Origin: Candidatus Poribacteria bacterium
GTDB taxonomy: Bacteria; Poribacteria; WGA-4E; WGA-3G
Assembly (NCBI GenBank): GCA_012270865.1
Contig: JAAXHL010000093.1
Span: 1 to 52,586 of the forward strand
DNA length: 52,586 nt
Reading direction: 5' to 3'
The position numbers and the translations under genes are program-made. The notes under the pieces are model-generated. The model was not told the DNA's origin. It saw only the letters and a program-made list of their open reading frames with translations, and did no database searches. Positions 15,615-24,802 of this stretch are shown in pieces (position 1 is the stretch's first letter; each line of letters starts with the position of its first letter).

Positions 15615-17030
15615 GTGACGGCTAATCTTTCCGGGATGTTTTTAAAACACGGCAAGCGAATCCTTCCTTTTGTTGTCTGTCTCATATTCGGAGGCATTAT
15701 CGGTAAATACGCCGATACACCACTCCCGCTTTTCAGTCTGTTGGCAGCAACCGCTGCTTTTGTCTTTTTCGGTATGGAACTCGCGGTCTACCTGCTGTTG
15801 GTTGCGTTGCCGTTTTCATTCCGCTACATCCTCCCGGGTCGTTTTGAGATTCAAACCCCGACAGAACCGCTATTAGGCATGCTCGTAGCCGTTTACTGCG
15901 GACAGAAAATAGTTGACTGTGCCCTCCGGAAGGCGAAATCGGAAGATACCTTCCCATTCTTCGTTCCGCTCTGCCTCTACATTTTCGTTACCTTTCTTTC
16001 AGCGATCAATACGCCGGATCTTTTTGGCACGCTCAAAGGCGGGCTGCGTGCCACAGTGTATATGCTGTTTAGTGTGATTGTACACGCTGTTATTCGCAAC
16101 AGAGTTGCCCTAAAACGCCTGTTTATTGCCGCCTTTCCTTCTGCTGCGATCGCTGTTATCTGGACGGTTATTGTCTTAATTTACCATATTGATGCGTGGC
16201 AGTGGACGAGTGCTTATCGGAGTGCCCCGTTTACGAATTACTCTGTCTACGGTGCCTTTACCGCAATCTTCTTTCTGGTCTGTCTCAGCCGTCTCCTGTT
16301 TGACAATAGTGCTTATGACCGAGTGTTATGGATGGCGTGGTTCGTCTGCTTCGGTGTTGGACTGTTGATGTGCTTTTCGCGTGGGGTTTGGCTCTCCGTT
16401 ATCGTCGCTGTCGGTTTTATGCTACTCCAACTCGGAAGAGGTGTTACACATAAAAAGATTCTCTTTACGGGTGCAGCGGGTGTTGTTTTACTGGTATGCC
16501 TAAATTTGCCGGGTGTCTACGACATCATTATAGAACGGGTCTCTTCTGCTGTGGATGTCAGTTACGCGTCAAACCGAGCGCGTCTCCTACGCTGGGGACA
16601 GGCTTTGGTGATGTTTCTCGAAAGTCCGATTTTGGGGAAAGGCTACGGTGCATTTGCGATGCTTTACGAAGAAGATGTGGCACTCGTCGGGAGTTACACG
16701 GCGCAATACCAACTCGGTGCACACAGCGAATATCTACAAGTGATGGCGGAATTGGGTATCGTCGGGTTAGGCGTGTGGATATGGCTGAATTTCGCTTTTT
16801 TACGCTACGGATTTCGGGCATTGCGAACAATAGAGGACGGATTTTACCGTTCTATCGTTATCGGATTGATGGCAGCGGAGATTTCTTTGATGGTGCATTT
16901 TTCGGTCAACAACCTGTTAAACGGTGATGCGATTGGGGTTCCTTTTTGGGGTATCTACGGGTTGTTACCGGCTGTGGTACAGATGGCTGTGCGTGAAAAG
17001 ACTATACCAGAAACCGAAGACAGTGTATAA
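15615..17030 (+). CDS. O-antigen ligase / Wzy-like membrane protein
   Basis: Polytopic protein of 471 residues with about 10-12 membrane helices. The Wzy_C-type region is visible: FSRGVWLSVIVAV (R-G-x-W helix), a large extracytoplasmic loop with YASNRARLLRWGQALVMFLESPILGKGYGAF, then GAHSEYLQVMAELGIVGLGVWIWL, where the H-S/N-x-x-L motif belongs to the ligase/polymerase signature. Such proteins transfer or polymerise lipid-linked glycans in the periplasm. The listed start is a GTG at 15615, four bases after the upstream stop; ATG at 15636 is an alternative. Ligase versus polymerase cannot be told apart by sequence alone. Confidence 0.82.
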   Translation: MTANLSGMFLKHGKRILPFVVCLIFGGIIGKYADTPLPLFSLLAATAAFVFFGMELAVYLLLVALPFSFRYILPGRFEIQTPTEPLLGMLVAVYCGQKIVDCALRKAKSEDTFPFFVPLCLYIFVTFLSAINTPDLFGTLKGGLRATVYMLFSVIVHAVIRNRVALKRLFIAAFPSAAIAVIWTVIVLIYHIDAWQWTSAYRSAPFTNYSVYGAFTAIFFLVCLSRLLFDNSAYDRVLWMAWFVCFGVGLLMCFSRGVWLSVIVAVGFMLLQLGRGVTHKKILFTGAAGVVLLVCLNLPGVYDIIIERVSSAVDVSYASNRARLLRWGQALVMFLESPILGKGYGAFAMLYEEDVALVGSYTAQYQLGAHSEYLQVMAELGIVGLGVWIWLNFAFLRYGFRALRTIEDGFYRSIVIGLMAAEISLMVHFSVNNLLNGDAIGVPFWGIYGLLPAVVQMAVREKTIPETEDSV

Positions 17031-17095
17031 TATGAGATAGCGTGAGTTCGATTAAAAGTAGCATTATGTCCATTGTCAAATTAAAGGTAAACCCT

Positions 17096-17167
17096 GTTCG
17101 TAGTAGGGAAACCATTCATTGCCCGTTGCTGACCTGTGGACGTGCGATAAATCGCACTACTACAAAC
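17096..17167. repeat. TAGTAG-type palindromic element, copy 1
   Basis: Ends GTTCGTAGTAG and CTACTACAAAC are near inverted repeats. The inside holds GTGCGAT-AA-ATCGCAC (17142-17157). A sister copy is at 24693-24753. It fills most of the gap between the O-antigen-ligase gene and the sulfatase gene. Confidence 0.7.
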
Positions 17168-17254
17168 TAACCCTAAAAAATCAAAGTTGACGAAAATGTA
17201 GCCAGCGCCCGCCGTGTGCCGTAGCAAACTTTACCAATGGAGAAAGGAATTGAT

Positions 17255-18613
17255 ATGAACATTATCCACATTATTTCGGATACATTTCGACGCGATAACC
17301 TCGCGATTTATGGCGGAAAGGGATACACGCCCTCCTTGAACGCCTTTGCGGAGAAATGTGTCGTTTTTGATAAAGCTTATGTGTGTAGTTATCCGACGGT
17401 CCCGATTCGAGGGGATCTGGTGACAGGACAGGTCGGTATCTGTCGGCGGGGATGGGAACCGCTCAAACGAGATGTCCCTGTCATCGCAACTGATTTAACG
17501 AAGGCTGGTGTCGTTAGTATGATGATTGCGGATACGCCACACCATATCAACAACGGGTTCTTTTACTATCGCGGTTTCACGGGTTGGAAGTGGATTCGCG
17601 GGCAGGAAGGCGATTGCTTGGAGACGCATCCGTACGATTATGAGTCGCAGGAGGCACTGCGGTATCGCGAATATACACGCACGCATCCGAATAGGTTACC
17701 CGCTGGCCTCGGAAATCACATTAGAAATACGGATTTTCGGCAGACGGAGGCGGATACTTTTGTTGCACAGACTGTGCAAACGGCTTGTGATTGGTTAGAG
17801 CGGAACTATCAGCACGAAAACTTCTACCTGATGGTGGATACTTTCGATCCGCATGAACCGTGGGATGCACCGGAGTGGTACCTGAAACGTTTTGATTCAA
17901 GCGATTACGACGGTCCAGAACCGATTTATCCGCCTTACGGTCCTAATCCGATGAATGAACGCGAGACGGAGCGGCTCAACGCACTCTATCGTGCAGAGGC
18001 ATCGCTGGTTGACAATTGGATCGGGCAGCTGCTACGGAAGATTGAGTACATGGGGTTGACAGAAAATACGATGATTATTTTTATGGCAGATCACGGGTTT
18101 TTGTTAGGTGAACACGGGCTGCTCGCCAAGAATCTGAGTATGTATGAGGAGATTATCCACATTCCGCTTTTGGTCTATCATCCGGATGCGACACCACACC
18201 ATACGGACGCGCTTGCGAGTATCGTCGATATTCCTGCGACTGTCCTTGAGGTATTCGGAGCGGAACGCGGTGCACAGGTAGAAGGCAACAGTCTGCTCCC
18301 TGCGATTATGGGTGAAGCCAACACCGGACGCGAATACGCCGTTACACACGGTGCGTGGGTCGGGGGTTGGAGTCCTGATGGTGGGAGTCCGCATGGGAGT
18401 ATCACCGACGGTACGTGGTCTCTGCTTTTGGAGAACCGCGGAGGACCGAAGTCTTTATTCCATTTACCGTCTGATCCAGAGCAGCTGAATAATCGGTTTG
18501 AATCGGATACGGCAGAGGCGCGCCGACTCTATCAAGCGTTTTTAGATTTCTTAGCACAGCACGGTGCTCCTAACGCGATGGTCTCCCAATTCCAAGCTCG
18601 GTGGCCGGTTTAA
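17255..18613 (+). CDS. Sulfatase-fold hydrolase with Thr in place of the formylglycine Cys
   Basis: Protein of 452 residues of the alkaline-phosphatase/arylsulfatase superfamily. Start at 17255 has AAAGGAA six bases upstream; an in-frame ATG at 17237 would add MEKGID. The N-terminal metal site is IHIISDTFRRDNLAIYG. The sulfatase signature normally reads C-x-P-x-R; here the aligned segment is CSYPTVPIRGDLVTG, giving T48-x-P50-x-R52. Downstream metal and phosphate-site residues are kept: FDPHEPWDAP and FMADHGFLLGEHGLLAKN. No signal peptide is seen, so it is probably cytoplasmic. Thr nucleophiles occur in phosphodiesterase members of this superfamily, so a phospho- or phosphono-ester substrate is as likely as a sulfate ester. 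Fold assignment is firm; activity is open. Confidence 0.88.
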   Translation: MNIIHIISDTFRRDNLAIYGGKGYTPSLNAFAEKCVVFDKAYVCSYPTVPIRGDLVTGQVGICRRGWEPLKRDVPVIATDLTKAGVVSMMIADTPHHINNGFFYYRGFTGWKWIRGQEGDCLETHPYDYESQEALRYREYTRTHPNRLPAGLGNHIRNTDFRQTEADTFVAQTVQTACDWLERNYQHENFYLMVDTFDPHEPWDAPEWYLKRFDSSDYDGPEPIYPPYGPNPMNERETERLNALYRAEASLVDNWIGQLLRKIEYMGLTENTMIIFMADHGFLLGEHGLLAKNLSMYEEIIHIPLLVYHPDATPHHTDALASIVDIPATVLEVFGAERGAQVEGNSLLPAIMGEANTGREYAVTHGAWVGGWSPDGGSPHGSITDGTWSLLLENRGGPKSLFHLPSDPEQLNNRFESDTAEARRLYQAFLDFLAQHGAPNAMVSQFQARWPV

Positions 18614-18635
18614 TTTTTTGTAGTGGTTCGTAGTA

Positions 18636-18651
18636 GCGCAATTCATTGCGC
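18636..18651. repeat. Palindrome between convergent genes
   Basis: GCGCAAT-TC-ATTGCGC preceded by CGTAGTA and followed by CTTACG. It uses the same TAG-flanked layout as the 17096 and 24693 elements but a different stem. It sits between the convergent sulfatase and STT3-like remnant and may end or protect transcripts from both sides. Confidence 0.65.
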
Positions 18652-18668
18652 CTTACGTCTGCCCCGAT

Positions 18669-19758
18669 TTATTTCTTACCCGCTGTCTCCGGTTCAGTCG
18701 CGAGGTATTTCTCATCCGTCTCTATATCGGATGGATAGCGAATCTCCCAGACTTTGATGTCTTTCGCAGTATTGTCCTCCGTTGGATAGACCGGAAGGAA
18801 AATATCCGTGTGTTCACCGCGCAAGAACAGCTTGACAGCGAGACTGTTCCAACCGAGAGGTGGAATGTAATAGGCTCTGCGCACGCGAGTTTCAGCGTCA
18901 AAGTCCAAAACGAGTCCACCCTTATCAATGTCCACCGAAATTCGAGAGGTTGGGGTGTTGACGATGTGTTCTACACGGACATCTCTCATCAAGCTGGCAC
19001 CGAGTTCTTCTGTAGCGGCTGCTGCATTTTCGTCTTTAAAGTGCGTGGTGATGGATACTGTGTCAGGCGAAGGGCGGGCAATTTCAATGTAGTCTAACGG
19101 TGTGCCTGTCCCTCGCGGTTGCATCCGGTACGGCGTACCGATCGGTGTTTCCGTTCGTGTGAGTTGATAGAGACTAAATTGTCTATCACTGTTTTCATTA
19201 CTGCCCATGGTTGAATAGTTTCGGGAGCCGGATAACACGCCTCGCTCTGTTAGCATCAGATGCGTGGTTTTGTGTGTTTTGAGGAATTCGAGTGCTTCGC
19301 GTGCGTCTTGTGCACTGAAGACGTGTCGGTAATAAAGGTGTATCCAGTGGGGGATAAAATGGTCGGAGTCAACAACTGTCCTGACACTACCGAGGACGTT
19401 GAGTTGTGTACCGTATCCCCAATTGGCTGCGATTACGGATTCTCTCGGAAGTGTATCGTGCATCCATTTAAATACCTCTGACCTGCTGTTTTGCCCTGGG
19501 ATAGGTGGGCGCATGCGGGCGGCAGCGTAAAAGGACCGTAACAATTGCAGCGAAAACGACTCCGTAGCCGCGGGCAAGAAAGAACGCAAGCACACACAAA
19601 CCGAGCGTGAAACAGATAGCAGAAAGATAAACTTGGATGTGATAAGGCTCAAGTTTTGGAGACATCCAGCCGATGGCTTTGTGGGTGTAGGCGATGGCAT
19701 AAGCATAGAGTGGAAATATCTGCCCGTTATCTCTGCCGTGTGGTAGCCAGCGGTGCAT
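18669..19758 (-). pseudogene. Decayed STT3/oligosaccharyltransferase-like membrane glycosyltransferase
   Basis: Two reading frames together give a broken gene. The frame at 19468-19758 has two membrane-type segments (IFPLYAYAIAYTHKAIGWM; YLSAICFTLGLCVLAFFLARGYGVVFAAIVTVLL), like the front of a PMT/STT3 enzyme. The other frame from about 19540 down to 18669 carries the soluble back half: WMHDTLPRESVIAANWGYGTQLNVLG (cf. STT3 W-W-D-Y-G-x-W), VVDSDHFIPHW and AREALEFLKTHKTTHLMLTERG. The frames join near 19520-19545, and the remaining membrane helices are missing, so an internal deletion plus frameshift is likely. The 5' end is fused directly to a truncated permease gene. The STT3-like assignment is by pattern; the degraded state is seen directly. 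Confidence 0.6.
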
Positions 19759-19763
19759 ATCGC

Positions 19764-20761
19764 GTAGAAAATATCGATGCGTCTTGCGCCGACAGCTTTT
19801 CGTAAGCCGATCTCGCGCGTCTTCTCACCGACGGAAACAAGGCAGATATTCATAATCCCAATACCACTGACGAGTAACGAAAAACTGGCGATACTGCCTA
19901 AAGCAATTTTTATTATCTTTTTAAGACGATCCAATTCCCTGGCGGAGCGTTTGGGTATCCAAGTGTAAACAAAATCATCCTTTCCTCGGTGTCTTCTCCG
20001 AAGTACTGCCTTAACATCGTTAATCACACGATTAACATCTGCACCTTTTTCAAAGAAGACGATTAGTCTATCAACATAGTGTTTTCCTGACACGCGTTGT
20101 TGAAAAGTAGTCATTGGAATGCAGATAGCATCATCCAAAGAAAACCAAATAAGATTTCTCCCTTTGGGTGTCAGTTTGCCGACAACTCGCATCCTTACTG
20201 GGGCGTGCCGGTAGTGAAACCGAATCTCTACCTCCCGTCCAATAGGAGACATGTCCCCAAACAGTTCTGTGGCAACGTTGGCCCCGAGGACACAGACTTG
20301 TAGGGCGTTCTCAACATCGGCCTCTGAGATAAATCGTCCCTCCTGGGTTTTCCAAGACATCAAGTGTTCATAGTCGGGGGTTGCCCCTTCCACCTGAGGT
20401 CTGAATTCTCTGCCTTGGTAGGTGACAAAGACATTAGGGGCCAGATTTCTGGGAAGGACAGCCGTGACACCTAGACACGCCGCTTCAATAGCGAGGACAT
20501 CGCTCATAGTATAGCGTTCTGTGGTGTACCGCATGGCTCGCCGATTCCGGTAAAAAGCTTTTCGAGTTAAGAATTGAATATGGTTTGGTCCGCCGAGGTT
20601 TTTGATGTTATCGGTGATGATTTTTTTGCCCCATCGCCGATAGCTATCATACAAAGTACACTGGTGATGCCGATGAAGATACCGAGGATGGACAATCCAG
20701 CGCGCAGCCGGTTTTGTTGAATGTGATGGATACCCGCGGTTATCGCCTCATAGATTTTCAT
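19764..20761 (-). pseudogene. Truncated, frameshifted MacB/FtsX-type ABC transporter permease
   Basis: The N-terminus MKIYEAITAGIHHIQQNRLRAGLSILGIFIGITSV (20761 down to about 20630) is the classic MacB_PCD start with the first membrane helix. At a run of seven A the frame breaks; with one more A the protein continues AKKIITDNIKNLGGPNH, then the periplasmic MacB core domain and ASFSLLVSGIGIMNICLVSVGEKTREIGLRKAVGARRIDI, the FtsX helix and cytoplasmic motif. It ends abruptly at about 19764, losing the last two helices, and runs into the STT3-like remnant. No ABC ATPase gene is adjacent. Decay is the simplest reading; a sequencing error could explain the A-run but not the lost 3' end. Confidence 0.8.
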
Positions 20762-20831
20762 CTGGTAAAGAGAATCCTCTTCTAAAAGGGATAGCCCCTA
20801 CAAAGATAGGTAGTTACTACGGCACGATTAT

Positions 20832-22763
20832 CTACAGATAAGACTTCAGATCCCATAGCAGAATTGTGCCATCATAACTGCCACTTGCCAAAATAGTACC
20901 ATCCGGTGAAAAAGCGAGACACTGCACATCACTGCAGTGTCCTCGGAAGGTGGCGATATTTTCACCGCTCTCAACATCCCACAACCGCACTGGACACTTC
21001 TTAATACCAAGACCACGTATCCACCACGCACCGGAAGCCAAATAGCGTCCGCACGGTGAAAAAGTTAACGCGAATGGAAGCCAACTGTCTTCCGGCTGCG
21101 GGATACTCATGAGAGTTTCGCGGCTGCTGATATCCCAGAAAAGAATTTCCTTTCCATTACTAATGGCAATCAAAGTGCTACACGGTGAAAATGCAAATGC
21201 CCTATTTTTTGGAAACCCTTCAATCGTTTCACCACTTTCAATATCCCACAATTGAGATACGGGCCCACGATCTGAGATACTCACAAGCAGTTTTCCATTT
21301 GGACTAAATTCCAAATCCGTTATAAAATCTCCATCGGATAACTCATGTGGAAGTGTCCGTAGTGTTTCTCGTGTTTCGGTATTCCACACGTAAAGTGGAC
21401 TCTCAGTTCCGCCGCACGCCAATAGGTTGCCTGTTTGCGCGAGATCTGCTGCTGTTATCTCTTTTTTTTCAGCAGACAGTGTGAATGTATATTTGGGTTC
21501 ACTTTCCTCAACTATCCACACTTTGGCAGTGTTTCCCTCAAAACCTGTTGCCTGGATTTTTCCAGAAGTGGACAGAGAAACAATATAATCCCTTCCAGGT
21601 AGATTGAAACAGGTTGGTGGAGTGGAGGGTTCGGTAATATCCCATAACATTACCGTTTCATCTTCACTCCAATAGCCACCTGCAAGTGTTTTCCCATTTG
21701 GTGAAAAAACCAGCGAAATAGGAACACCGGTATGTAGATGCGGAAACGAATGCGGCTCGGAATCGCCCACTGTCCATTTCCTAAATTCGCGACCGGTGGT
21801 GGAAGCTAGAACGAATGGGGTTCCTGTGGGAACGTGGGGACCTTGGAGAGGACGATATACTTCAAAGGAAAGTTCACACTTTTCACGGTGCTCTATATCC
21901 CACATAATCAACGTGTCATCAGACTTTTCGGCGGCGTGCAAAACTCCCGCTGGCGAGTAAAAGACTTGCATCTGCCCGGTTCCATAGCCGTGGTATCCTT
22001 GAGTCTGTTGCCAAGTGGCAACAGACCAGATCCGCACTGAGCCATTCCGGCCACCAGCCGCAAGGAACTGTCCACAGGGTGAAAACCAGAGACTTTGCAC
22101 GAAACTGTCGGTGTCCGTGAAACAAGCCAGTTGCTCACCGGTTTCTATACGCCACACAGCGATGAATTCGGTAGAATTCCGAGGAAGACGAATAGTACCC
22201 CTGGGGTCAGCATGCACTATCAGGCTTTCATCGGGCATTAGACATGCCAATAGGTTGTTATCTGCAGAAAAAGCGATAGGACGCGGGATGCCGCCGAACC
22301 ATTTGAAATTCGTTTCGTCATGGAATTTTGCAAGCCGTTCCCCGGTTTCTACATGATAAACGTATAGGATATAGTCTCGGATGCTAGACACAGCGAGACG
22401 TTGACTATCAGGCGAAAAAACGAGGCGAGAAACTGTGTGATAGGGTTTCTCCGCTTCATCCCGTTCCATCTGGGCAATGCAAACGCCCCGCTGCACATCC
22501 CATACTTTCACGAGACCATCTCCATCACCGGTTGCAAACCACCGTCCATTTGGAGAAAAAGAGATAGCAGAAATGAATCCACGATCTGTGTCCCATAAGG
22601 CAATTGGGGTCATAGTGGATAAATCATACCACCATACTCCTATGCGACTCCCAAATACAAGGTGCTTCCCGTCTGGAGAATATGCCACGTCAGACGTTAT
22701 GCAGCTGTATCCTAATCGATGTATTGCATCCTCAGGCAACATCCACATAGAAATCTTAGTCAT
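20832..22763 (-). CDS. WD40 repeat protein
   Basis: Protein of 643 residues made almost entirely of WD40 repeats: about 12-14 units with the pattern (S/F)SP(N/D)G+xLAxGxxDGxVxLWD, for example AFSPDGTILASGSYDGTILLWDLKSYL at the C-terminus. Two seven-bladed propellers would fit. There is no enzymatic domain, signal peptide or membrane helix, so a cytoplasmic scaffold is likely. The start is placed at 22763 (MTKISMWMLPEDAI); the frame stays open for 100 codons upstream but that part overlaps the Cys-rich gene and is not protein-like. Its ATG is four bases after the stop of the Cys-rich gene, so the two are probably co-transcribed. The ligand is unknown. Confidence 0.9.
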   Translation of the reverse strand: MTKISMWMLPEDAIHRLGYSCITSDVAYSPDGKHLVFGSRIGVWWYDLSTMTPIALWDTDRGFISAISFSPNGRWFATGDGDGLVKVWDVQRGVCIAQMERDEAEKPYHTVSRLVFSPDSQRLAVSSIRDYILYVYHVETGERLAKFHDETNFKWFGGIPRPIAFSADNNLLACLMPDESLIVHADPRGTIRLPRNSTEFIAVWRIETGEQLACFTDTDSFVQSLWFSPCGQFLAAGGRNGSVRIWSVATWQQTQGYHGYGTGQMQVFYSPAGVLHAAEKSDDTLIMWDIEHREKCELSFEVYRPLQGPHVPTGTPFVLASTTGREFRKWTVGDSEPHSFPHLHTGVPISLVFSPNGKTLAGGYWSEDETVMLWDITEPSTPPTCFNLPGRDYIVSLSTSGKIQATGFEGNTAKVWIVEESEPKYTFTLSAEKKEITAADLAQTGNLLACGGTESPLYVWNTETRETLRTLPHELSDGDFITDLEFSPNGKLLVSISDRGPVSQLWDIESGETIEGFPKNRAFAFSPCSTLIAISNGKEILFWDISSRETLMSIPQPEDSWLPFALTFSPCGRYLASGAWWIRGLGIKKCPVRLWDVESGENIATFRGHCSDVQCLAFSPDGTILASGSYDGTILLWDLKSYL

Positions 22764-22767
22764 TATT

Positions 22768-23238
22768 TTACTCACATAAACCGTCACAGGTTGAATCACG
22801 AACACAAGTATACGCGTCGCAACATCCACCTCCACAAGGATTCTCTGTACTTGAACGATAACAATCCCCAATACACTTCCGCTTCGTCTGTTCCGTTTCG
22901 GAATTACAATTACTTGTTTCGTTACAAAGACTTCCGCAATCAGTACTGTATGAGCTGAGACAAGAACAATTGTAGTCACTAGACTCGGAGAGGTTATCAG
23001 TTCCCCCACAACAACCATCGGTAGGTTCGGCATCCATCGGGATCTCACTCCCGAAGTCGCCACTGCTGTCCGCTGCGAAGGTGGTTACCGCAGGCTCGCC
23101 GCCACCACAGCAACTCTTTGCCTCAGACTTCGCGGCAAACCCATCAAACGTAAACAAAAATCCAAAGGTGCCCAAGAATATCAGCGCAACCATAAACTGT
23201 CCGATTGTGTTGCGGTTACGGTTAAAAATTCTAATCAT
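22768..23238 (-). CDS. Secreted cysteine-rich small protein, unknown family
   Basis: Protein of 156 residues. Start at 23238 is backed by AAGGAAGAGAG just upstream. Residues about 10-40 form a signal peptide or N-terminal membrane anchor (FMVALIFLGTFGFLFTFDGFAAKSEA). The mature part of about 115 residues has 17 Cys, many paired or Gly-flanked (SCCGGGE, GCCGGTD, NCSCLSSY, NPCGGGCCDAYTC), many Ser/Asp/Glu, and few hydrophobic residues. That suggests a disulphide-rich or metal-binding extracytoplasmic protein, or a precursor peptide. It lies between a frameshifted ECF sigma factor (upstream, same strand) and a WD40 gene (four bases downstream). I recognise no homologue. Confidence 0.75.
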   Translation of the reverse strand: MIRIFNRNRNTIGQFMVALIFLGTFGFLFTFDGFAAKSEAKSCCGGGEPAVTTFAADSSGDFGSEIPMDAEPTDGCCGGTDNLSESSDYNCSCLSSYSTDCGSLCNETSNCNSETEQTKRKCIGDCYRSSTENPCGGGCCDAYTCVRDSTCDGLCE

Positions 23239-23463
23239 TCTCTCTTCCTTTCCCCGTGAGGGGTGTTTATAAAATATCAAAACGTGTGAAAAATGTCAAG
23301 CATATAAAACTTGACCTGTTTTATCTATCAACCCGTTATCACGCACGGTGCGCGGAACGGGGAAACCAGCAGTGCGGAAATTCCACTGCAACAAAAATAA
23401 CTCGGGACGAGATGCTCCTTGCAAGACATCTGTGCAAAAATAGCGATTACGACTTCTTCTTTT

Positions 23464-24029
23464 TCACGGTAATATATCCTCTTCCAGATACTCGCGTATC
23501 AACTGCCGAAACTTCCGAAGTCGGGATTTCACCGTCCCTTCCGGAATTTCTAACAACTCCGAAATTTTACGGGTGGTGTGCCCTTTGATATACAATTTTC
23601 CCACATTGCTATAGATGGACTTCATCTTCGCAATCACATTGTGAATCTCTTTCACAACGACTGCTTGATGCTGTTCATCGGCGATACTGACACCGCCGCC
23701 AAAAGCCCCAGAACTGATAAAAGCTGCCAAATCCGAATCTCTGACGCTGTCTCGTTGCCGTTGACGGTGGAAGTCAACACACCTGTTTTTGGCAATCCCT
23801 ACCATCCACGCTTTCGGGTGTTCCACGGGTTTTCCTGCTCGAAAGTGTTCAAGAATTGCAAGGACTGTCTCTTGAAAACATCGTTAGCGTCAAACAAGTT
23901 GTGAATGTCCGACTGAATAATACCTCTTAGCAGTGGTTCATGTTCATTAATGAGTGCAATCAATGCTTCATGACTACTGTCTCTATTTTTCTCTGGCAAT
24001 GCTACATCCTTTCCGCAATGCCCTTTCAC
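23464..24029 (-). pseudogene. ECF-type RNA polymerase sigma factor with an apparent -1 frameshift
   Basis: Two overlapping frames make one ECF sigma factor of about 188 residues. Frame 1 (24029 down) gives region 2: ALIALINEHEPLLRGIIQSDIHNLFDANDVF. After GATGTTTT the frame must slip back one base to continue FQETVLAILEHFRAGKPVEHPKAWMVGIAKNRCVDFHRQRQ, then region 4 AKMKSIYSNVGKLYIKGHTTRKISELLEIPEGTVKSRLRKFRQ with its helix-turn-helix. Both regions are otherwise well conserved. A TTG at 23999 (MPEKNRDSS-like, GGAAAGG upstream) may be the true start. No anti-sigma gene is adjacent; the next gene is a secreted Cys-rich protein. A missing T in the T-run, by mutation or sequencing error, is the simplest cause. 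Confidence 0.75.
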
Positions 24030-24099
24030 TATATAAGGCGTACAAGTAGGGCAAAACGGTCACTTTATGTTGAAAAAAATGTGTTTTTTCAAAATCTGC

Positions 24100-24251
24100 A
24101 GGACTTATGCAATTTTGACTTCGGCCCGTTCTGTTAGATGAGAATTTTCGGAGAAAACAGCGTTCTCCTGCCACAAACTGGGAAGTTTTGCGGCGTACTC
24201 GCCCAGATGCGAAGTGCATCGTGCTACAAAAGAGCAGCATGCGTAAGTCCT
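24100..24251. mobile_element. MITE family 2, copy A (152 bp)
   Basis: Ends AGGACTTATGCA and TGCGTAAGTCCT are inverted repeats (one mismatch). The interior is nearly identical to the 152-bp copy at 41811-41962. It has no reading frame and I found no convincing target duplication. It is upstream of the sigma factor gene. Confidence 0.85.
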
Positions 24252-24630
24252 ATTAATCTACATACTTAAATCAATACCTTTGCCAAAATTAATTGACTAA
24301 ATAGGTAAATATCCTAAAGTTAACCGTCTTCTATAAGTAAAGACACAACTTTCAATCAAAAAGGTGCATCGGTGACAAAAAAGTTGAAAAATGAAAGAAA
24401 TCTGAATGTGATAGGGCCTATGCTGAGGACAAAACAATTCTTGCAGATGCCTAATTGGCGTAGGTATTGATATTGTCATACACCTTATAAAGACCAGATT
24501 TTTATGCAAAAACGTGCATAATTGTCATAAATTGTGAAAAAAATCTGAATTTTTATCTAAAAGTCGGGAAAAATGCTTGAAATTGGGGAAGGGGTTTCAG
24601 GGGTTTGCGTTAATAAGTGAAAGTATTGAA
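24252..24630. other. AT-rich stretch without a recognisable gene
   Basis: No reading frame with coding character and no palindrome. Short words recur (AAATCTGAAT twice, AATTGTCATA twice). The stretch is clearly more AT-rich than its surroundings and may be old decayed sequence or a promoter region. Confidence 0.5.
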
Positions 24631-24634
24631 TGTT

Positions 24635-24656
24635 GCGATCAGGAGATCGCTCCTAC
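24635..24656. repeat. GAGC-type hairpin with TCCTAC tail
   Basis: GCGATC-AGGA-GATCGC followed by TCCTAC. It shares the tail with the 47-bp tandem repeats at 29430 and the hairpin at 45095, while the stem differs. Confidence 0.6.
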
Positions 24657-24692
24657 AGAAGAAGAAATAAGTGCTATTATGAGGTAAACCGG

Positions 24693-24753
24693 GTTCATAG
24701 TAGTCTGTCCAGTTTATGACCGGAGACGTGCGATAAATCGCACTACTACGAAC
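24693..24753. repeat. TAGTAG-type palindromic element, copy 2
   Basis: GTTCATAGTAG at the left, GTGCGAT-AA-ATCGCAC at 24728-24743, and CTACTACGAAC at the right. Same architecture as 17096-17167. Confidence 0.7.
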
Positions 24754-24802
24754 CCATCTTATAGTAAAAAGGCCATAATTACTTGCCCACGCGGAGGGAA
24801 CC

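Noticed and set aside
22764..23063. A 100-codon N-terminal extension of the WD40 protein
   Set aside because: It overlaps the Cys-rich gene in another frame, has skewed Val/Ile composition, and the WD40 gene has a better start four bases after the upstream stop.
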